From: Planctomycetaceae bacterium
GTDB lineage: Bacteria; Planctomycetota; Planctomycetia; Pirellulales; UBA1268
Length of the DNA: 49,387 nucleotides
Direction: 5' to 3'
Assembly: GCA_021300535.1 (NCBI GenBank)
Contig: JAJTED010000006.1
Span: 1-49,387 of the forward strand
The notes under the pieces were generated by a model. The model was not told the origin of the DNA, did no database searches, and saw nothing but the letters and a program-made list of their open reading frames with translations. The translations under genes were made by a program, and so were the position numbers. Positions 45,455-49,387 of the stretch are shown here, piece after piece. Positions within the stretch are counted from its first letter, which is position 1; each line of letters starts with the position of its first letter.

Positions 45455-45460
45455 TAGTCT
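45455..45460 (+). promoter_or_regulatory. TANNNT box directly before hflK
   Basis: TAGTCT ends 7 nt before the ATG at 45468 with no Shine-Dalgarno sequence in between, suggesting a leaderless transcript. Inferred from spacing only. Confidence 0.35.
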
Positions 45461-45467
45461 CGCCTCC

Positions 45468-46466
45468 ATGGCCGATTTCCCGCCATTTTCCCGCCGTCCA
45501 TCCCTGCCTCCCGGCGGCATCTCGCTGCCCTGGGTAGCCGCGGCCGCTCTCGCCGCGATCCTCGTCGCCGGCCTGGCCCGTGGCATCTACACCGTGGGCA
45601 CGGAGAGCGTGGGCGTGGTGCAGCGGTTCGGGCGGTTCGTCGGCACCACCGGCCCGGGCCTGCATCTCAAACTGCCCTTCGGCATCGACCGGGTGACGAT
45701 CCTCCCGGTGAAGCGGCAACTGAAAATGGAGTTCGGCTTCGGCTCGTCGGGGGCCACGAATCCCGACCAGGTGTCGCAGGAGGGCCGCCGCGAGAGCGAC
45801 ATGGTCACGGGCGACCTCAACGCCGCCCACGTCGAGTGGGTCGTGCAGTACGAGATCTCCGATCCGGAGGCGTATCTGTTCAACATGCGCGAGCCGGGCC
45901 CCACGCTTCGCGACCTCGCCGAAAGCGTGATGCGGGAGGTGGTCGGCGACCGCACCGTCGACGAGGTGCTCACGATCGGCCGCCAGGGGATCGAGAACGA
46001 CGCCATCGCCAAGCTCACGGCGCTCGTGCAGGACCTGCGGATGGGGCTCCGCGTCCAGCAGGTGCAGCTCAAGAACGTGCATCCGCCGGCGCCGGTACAG
46101 CGGTCGTTCGACGAGGTCAACCGCGCCCAGCAGGAGCGGGAGCAGATGATCAACCAGGCCAACGGCGAATACAACAAGGTGGTGCCGCGGGCCAGCGGCG
46201 AGGCGGCCAAGGAGATCAGCGCCGCCGAGGGCTACGCGCTCAAGCGGGTCAACGAGGCGGAGGGTGACGTGGCTCGCTTCCGCTCCCTGCTCGAGCAGTA
46301 CGAGAAGGCCCCCGAGGTCACGCGGCAGCGGCTGTACCTGGAGACGATGGCCGACGTGATTCCGCGGCTCGGCGGCAAGATCATCCTCGACGCCGACGCC
46401 CGGCAGTTCCTGCCGCTGATGAATCTCCGCCCGCCCGAGCCCGCCCCCGCGAGGGCCCAGCCGTGA
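45468..46466 (+). CDS. hflK: HflK-like SPFH membrane protein
   Basis: A 332-residue stomatin/prohibitin-type protein. With HflC it forms the membrane complex that surrounds and modulates the FtsH protease. One transmembrane segment (LPWVAAAALAAILVAGLA, about 20-38) is followed by GIYTVGTESVGVVQRFGR, PGLHLKLPFGID, the SPFH core (ESDMVTGDLNAAHVEWVVQYEISDPEAYLF), LRVQQVQLKNVHPPAPVQRSFDEV and an Ala/Glu-rich coiled coil. This is the HflK pattern, although it lacks the Gly-rich N-terminal extension of E. coli HflK. Its TGA overlaps the GTG start of hflC (GTGA), so the two are translated together. Confidence 0.9.
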   Translation: MADFPPFSRRPSLPPGGISLPWVAAAALAAILVAGLARGIYTVGTESVGVVQRFGRFVGTTGPGLHLKLPFGIDRVTILPVKRQLKMEFGFGSSGATNPDQVSQEGRRESDMVTGDLNAAHVEWVVQYEISDPEAYLFNMREPGPTLRDLAESVMREVVGDRTVDEVLTIGRQGIENDAIAKLTALVQDLRMGLRVQQVQLKNVHPPAPVQRSFDEVNRAQQEREQMINQANGEYNKVVPRASGEAAKEISAAEGYALKRVNEAEGDVARFRSLLEQYEKAPEVTRQRLYLETMADVIPRLGGKIILDADARQFLPLMNLRPPEPAPARAQP

Positions 46467-47518
46467 GCCCGCTGCCGATCAACCATCCGCTGCTCCAGTT
46501 CGCCCGTCGGGTCGGCGACTTCCTCGTCTCGCCGGCAGGCGTCGTCGCCGCCGTGGTCGCGGCGATCGTGATCTTCGGCTGCGCCTACACCGTGGACCAG
46601 ACGGAGCAGGTCGTGATCACGCAGTTCGGCAGTCCGGTCGGCCAGCCCATCAACTCCAACGCCCCGGACGCCGCGCCCGGGGCCGGACTGCACTTCAAGA
46701 TACCCTTCGTGCAGACGGCCAACCGGTTCGAGAAGCGGATCCTCGAATGGGACGGGCCGCCGAGCGAGATGACCACGCGCGACAAGCTCTACATCGTCGT
46801 CGACACGTTCGCCCGGTGGCGGATCGTCGATCCGCTCGTCTATTTCCAGAGCCTGCGCGACGAGCGCAGTGCCATGTCGCGGATCGACGACATCATCGGC
46901 AGCGAGACGCGAAACGTCGTCGCCCGGCACGACCTGGTGGAGCTCGTCCGCTCCGACAAGGGCCGCATGCCCGAGCAGGACGCGGCCCTCGCCCAGGCCG
47001 GCGCGGCGGTGGGCGGCCTGGCGCCGATCCGCTTCGGCCGCAAGGAGCTGGAGCGGGAGATCTTCACGGCCGCCGCCCCGAAGATGCACCTCTGGGGCAT
47101 CGAGCTGCTCGATGTGCGGGTCAAGCGGCTCAACTACAAGGAGGGCGTGATCGAGAAGATCTACGACCGCATGATCTCCGAGCGGATGCAGATCGCGGAG
47201 CGGTTCCGTTCCGAGGGGGCCGGCGAGGCGGCGAAGATCGAGGGCCGCAAGGAGCTCGACCTGCGGCGGATCCAGTCCGACGCCTACCGGAAAGTGCAGC
47301 AGATCAAGGGCACGGCCGATGCCCAGGCGTCGGAAATCTACGCCCGCGGCTACACCGCGAGCCCGCGGGCGGCCGACTTCTACGCCTTTCAAAAGACGCT
47401 CGACACCTACCGCACGGCGCTGGGCGCCGACAGCACGTTGATCCTCACCACGGACAGCGACTTCTTCCGCCTTCTCAAGCAGGTCGAGTCCGCCGGTCCG
47501 CCGGCGCCGCCCCGCTGA
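46463..47518 (+). CDS. hflC: HflC-like SPFH membrane protein
   Basis: A 351-residue partner of HflK. A transmembrane segment (GVVAAVVAAIVIFGCAYTV, about 26-44) is followed by DQTEQVVITQFGSPVGQP, GAGLHFKIPFVQTANRFEKR, KLYIVVDTFARWRIVDPLVYFQ, then IELLDVRVKRLNYKEGVIEKIYDRM and the C-terminal helical YRKVQQIKGTADAQASEIYA, all characteristic of HflC. The GTG start at 46463 overlaps the hflK stop by 4 bp. It ends 19 bp before the convergent DUF1080 gene. FtsH itself is not in the window. Confidence 0.92.
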   Translation: MSPLPINHPLLQFARRVGDFLVSPAGVVAAVVAAIVIFGCAYTVDQTEQVVITQFGSPVGQPINSNAPDAAPGAGLHFKIPFVQTANRFEKRILEWDGPPSEMTTRDKLYIVVDTFARWRIVDPLVYFQSLRDERSAMSRIDDIIGSETRNVVARHDLVELVRSDKGRMPEQDAALAQAGAAVGGLAPIRFGRKELEREIFTAAAPKMHLWGIELLDVRVKRLNYKEGVIEKIYDRMISERMQIAERFRSEGAGEAAKIEGRKELDLRRIQSDAYRKVQQIKGTADAQASEIYARGYTASPRAADFYAFQKTLDTYRTALGADSTLILTTDSDFFRLLKQVESAGPPAPPR

Positions 47519-47537
47519 GGCTGCGGGGGCCTGGCCG

Positions 47538-48170
47538 TCAGGGCGCCCCGGCCTTCACGTTGCGGAACTCAACCTTCATCCGCACGTTCTTGTGGACCTG
47601 GAGGCCGATCGGCGCCGGCTCCCCATGGGCTGGGGCCGTGTACGTCGACACCTGCTCGCCATTGAGCCACACGGTGAACGTGTCGCCGCGGGCGACGATG
47701 CGGAGTCGGTTCCACTCGCCGGGCTTGAGGATCGCACCGGCCCGCTTCGCCTGCGCCTCTTCCGGATATTTGCCGACGTAGAACGATCCGGTCATGTCGC
47801 GCTTCAGGCTCCGCGAGATGCCGATCTGCACCTGCACCTCCGGCTTTCGCATCATGACGCCGCTGTCCACGTCGCCCTGGAAGCGGAACTCTGCCTCGAA
47901 GTCGACGTCGCCATAGGTCTTCTCGGTGTAGAGCATCGATCCCTTCATGGCGTCGTCGCTCTCGCCGACGATCGCGCCGTTTTCCACGCGCCAGTACGGT
48001 TCCGCGGGCACCTTCCAGCCGGTGAAGTCCCGACCGTTGAAAATCTCCGCGAGCGTGACCGCATCGGCCCGCTCGGCCGCGGCCATCGTGAAGCGATGCG
48101 GCGCGACGGCCATGCAGGCTGCCAAGCCTGTCAGGACCAAATGACATGCGAACGAACACCGATGGGTCAT
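47538..48170 (-). CDS. DUF1080 (3-keto-disaccharide hydrolase family) lipoprotein
   Basis: A 210-residue exported protein of the DUF1080 family, with a concanavalin/laminin-G-like fold associated with sugar binding or hydrolysis. The N-terminal CHLVLTGLAAC has a lipobox-like LAAC at Cys19, so it is probably a lipoprotein. Family motifs are FNGRDFTGWKV, YWRVENGAIVGE, DVDFEAEFRFQGDVDSGVMM, GEWNRLRIVARGDTFTVWLNGE and GLQVHKNVRMKVEFRNVK. I chose the ATG at 48170, which has GGAG 8 nt upstream; the longer open frame would run across the tRNA remnant. It is convergent with hflC and divergent from the tRNA half. Confidence 0.88.
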   Translation of the reverse strand: MTHRCSFACHLVLTGLAACMAVAPHRFTMAAAERADAVTLAEIFNGRDFTGWKVPAEPYWRVENGAIVGESDDAMKGSMLYTEKTYGDVDFEAEFRFQGDVDSGVMMRKPEVQVQIGISRSLKRDMTGSFYVGKYPEEAQAKRAGAILKPGEWNRLRIVARGDTFTVWLNGEQVSTYTAPAHGEPAPIGLQVHKNVRMKVEFRNVKAGAP

Positions 48171-48283
48171 GGGATGGTCTCCGGAGGCGGCAGGCCGTGC
48201 GGCGCACGGACTGTTTTCTCCATCGTATCCAACTTGTCGCAGCGGTACAGGCGGCCGGGCCGCACGCCCTGGTTCGCGGGTTC

Positions 48284-48289
48284 TATACT
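48284..48289 (+). promoter_or_regulatory. -10 element of the disrupted tRNA-Met gene
   Basis: TATACT lies 9 nt before the first tRNA base, the usual spacing for a tRNA promoter. It shows that the tRNA half keeps its expression signal. Confidence 0.5.
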
Positions 48290-48298
48290 GCCGTCTTC

Positions 48299-48336
48299 GG
48301 GCCCGTAGCTCAGTGGTTAGAGCAGGGGACTCATAA
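48299..48336 (+). pseudogene. 5' half of tRNA-Met(CAT), cut in the anticodon loop
   Basis: GGGCCCG (acceptor), TA, D arm GCTC-AGTGGTTA-GAGC, A, anticodon stem GGGGA and loop CTCATAA with anticodon CAT are all correct. From 48337 the sequence no longer pairs with the anticodon or acceptor stem, and no 3' half is found nearby. The pattern of the first 38 nt fits an elongator tRNA-Met. It looks like a recombination or integration breakpoint at the anticodon loop. Confidence 0.75.
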
Positions 48337-48406
48337 GATTTGAGCAGCACCCAACCGGTCAAATAATTCGTCGTAAGTCCTTGGAAATCCTCGATCGTCC
48401 TAATGT

Positions 48407-48426
48407 GCGGTTGTCGCGACAACCGC
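48407..48426. repeat. Perfect 20-bp palindrome
   Basis: GCGGTTGTCG followed by its exact reverse complement CGACAACCGC, with no spacer. It lies 70 bp from the tRNA breakpoint in otherwise non-coding sequence and could be a protein-binding site; function unknown. Confidence 0.6.
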
Positions 48427-48503
48427 TTGCTCGGACCTTGCGTCTTCCACCCTTGCACGACTCCGAAGCGTGTCATCTGCGGGTGTGAAAAACCAACTCG
48501 CCG

Positions 48504-48782
48504 ATGCCCTCCCCTACCCCTCGTCGCGACTCCTCCCGCTGGCTCGTCTACCTGCTTCGCTGTCGGGATGGCTCGCTCTACACGGGCATCACGAACGACC
48601 TGCCCAAACGGCTCAAGGCCCACGCTGCCGGTAGGGCCTCGAAATACACCCGCAGCCGGCTTCCCGTGCGGCTGGCCTACAAAGAAGCCCAGAGGTCCAA
48701 ATCGGCGGCCCTGAAACGCGAAGCGGCCATCAAGAGACTGCGCCGAGCCGAGAAAGACCGGCTGCTTGCTCCGCGTAAATAG
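48504..48782 (+). CDS. Small GIY-YIG nuclease-domain protein (UPF0213 type)
   Basis: A 92-residue stand-alone GIY-YIG domain. The signature LVYLLRCRDGSLYTGITND (positions 13-31) supplies the paired tyrosines and YTGIT. KRLKAHAAGRASKYTR carries the conserved Arg and the G-x-x-S-K-Y-T-R motif typical of UPF0213/YhbQ-like proteins. The C-terminal KSAALKREAAIKRLRRAEK contains the catalytic Glu region. Such proteins are often stand-alone, with proposed roles in DNA repair; homing activity is not implied by sequence. No Shine-Dalgarno sequence is visible. It lies 167 bp after the tRNA breakpoint, which may be coincidence. Confidence 0.85.
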   Translation: MPSPTPRRDSSRWLVYLLRCRDGSLYTGITNDLPKRLKAHAAGRASKYTRSRLPVRLAYKEAQRSKSAALKREAAIKRLRRAEKDRLLAPRK

Positions 48783-48927
48783 CACCGGTCGCCGCGTTCC
48801 CACGCGCCGGCCCCTCACGCCAAAGCAGCGCCGCCCATTCCCGGTGCGCTTTTTCCCACCCACTCACGCCATATCTCAATAGGCACAGGAGCGGGATTCC
48901 CATTTCCCACCAACCCAACCCGAACCA

Positions 48928-49387
48928 ATGAAACTCCAACCCTACGAAGAAACCGGCCTCCCGACCTACGACGTCGATCTGGAGGCCCCGCCCGATACCC
49001 GCTGGAACCACATCGCCCGGCAGGAAGCCAAGAACATAGGCCGCCTGCTGGATGACGTCGTGAACCTCTGCGTCGAACAGGCCGAATGCTACCCCATCTA
49101 CATCTGGCCTCTCGTGGTCGCTGCCGGCAAAGGGATCGCGAGACTTGGCGGCCGCATGGTGGACCTGATCGCTGGTTGTTTTGGCGAGGAATACGTCGCC
49201 GAGATCAGGGCCATCGCGAAGCACTCTGACCAGCCCTTGAGCCACGTCGTCCTCGGCAACCTCATGTACGACGGGTGCCAGATGGCTGAGATCTACGGGG
49301 CGGTTGGCTGCTCAAGCTACTCGTGCAACATCGACGGTGCGCCCACGCTCGTCCGCAATATGGATTGGGTGTGGCCGCGCAGCACCG
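48928..49387 (+). CDS. Acid-ceramidase/NAAA-like Ntn hydrolase, N-terminal part (cut by window edge)
   Basis: The frame is open from the ATG at 48928 to the window end (153 residues). It starts MKLQPYEETGLPTYDVDLEAPP and continues with AIAKHSDQPLSHVVLGNLMYDG. It then shows GCSSYSCNIDGAPTLVRNMDW, which matches the nucleophile-Cys region and R-N-x-D-W strand of acid ceramidase/NAAA and related linear-amide hydrolases. In those enzymes the Cys becomes N-terminal after self-cleavage. The substrate cannot be inferred. The start is a guess by frame; no Shine-Dalgarno sequence is seen. Its base composition is less GC-rich than most of the window. Confidence 0.7.
   Translation, partial: MKLQPYEETGLPTYDVDLEAPPDTRWNHIARQEAKNIGRLLDDVVNLCVEQAECYPIYIWPLVVAAGKGIARLGGRMVDLIAGCFGEEYVAEIRAIAKHSDQPLSHVVLGNLMYDGCQMAEIYGAVGCSSYSCNIDGAPTLVRNMDWVWPRST

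Noticed and set aside
48337-48503. Group I intron in the tRNA-Met anticodon loop
   Set aside because: Group I introns do insert in anticodon loops, but I see no P/Q/R/S core elements and no 3' exon within reach. It could be reconsidered if a 3' half is found further right.
48171-48863. Upstream extension of the DUF1080 gene
   Set aside because: The frame crosses the tRNA-Met half and the GIY-YIG gene; the ATG at 48170 has a Shine-Dalgarno sequence and begins a lipoprotein signal peptide.

Overview
The window is very GC-rich, densely packed bacterial DNA, most likely from a planctomycete (Planctomycetota, probably Pirellulales). The clues are a BBP7-type outer-membrane protein, a 4,348-residue surface protein whose N-terminus carries an LEERRVMA motif of the planctomycete LExR type, DUF1080 and ThuA-like secreted proteins, a paired long/short NfeD operon with a flotillin, and a double-length UvrA. 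No CRISPR array, phage or insertion-sequence transposase was seen.

Layout. 1-8732 (minus): a DNA double-strand-break repair operon recC-recB-recD, each gene joined to the next by an ATGA overlap, followed 20 bp later by an SbcD/Mre11-type nuclease that runs off the left edge. 8946-13308: a disturbed region with a frameshifted SMUG-type uracil-DNA glycosylase, a block of palindromic repeats that look like bidirectional terminators, an SH3-domain envelope protein, a frameshifted and internally deleted 3-hydroxyisobutyrate-dehydrogenase-like gene and a small membrane protein. 13529-17355 (minus): membrane-organisation operon long nfeD - short nfeD - floA, closed by one arm of the same palindromic repeat acting as terminator. 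17498-20826 (plus): pyrE, a HEAT/TPR secreted protein and an alpha/beta hydrolase. 20756-22359 (minus): an ECF sigma factor and its coupled membrane partner, preceded by tRNA-Ala(CGC). 22732-29211 (plus): a 2,159-residue UvrA made of two complete UvrA units fused head to tail. 29117-30481 and 30728-43774 (minus): the BBP7 protein and the giant surface protein (metzincin-like protease, PPC domains, beta-helix, lectin-like domain, nine fibronectin type III domains). 44333-48170: ThuA-like protein, hflK-hflC and a DUF1080 lipoprotein. 48299-49387: the 5' half of a tRNA-Met cut at the anticodon loop, then a GIY-YIG protein and the start of an acid-ceramidase-like hydrolase, in what looks like a junction with foreign or rearranged DNA.

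Functional themes. Genome maintenance dominates (RecBCD, SbcD-like, SMUG, double UvrA), with membrane-quality-control SPFH systems (FloA/NfeD and HflK/HflC) and large envelope or surface proteins. The most unusual signals are: at least three in-frame insertions of palindromic repeats in uvrA, one of which also carries the same repeat arm that serves as a terminator elsewhere in the window; the tRNA-Met split at its anticodon loop; and two neighbouring genes with clustered small deletions around the repeat block.
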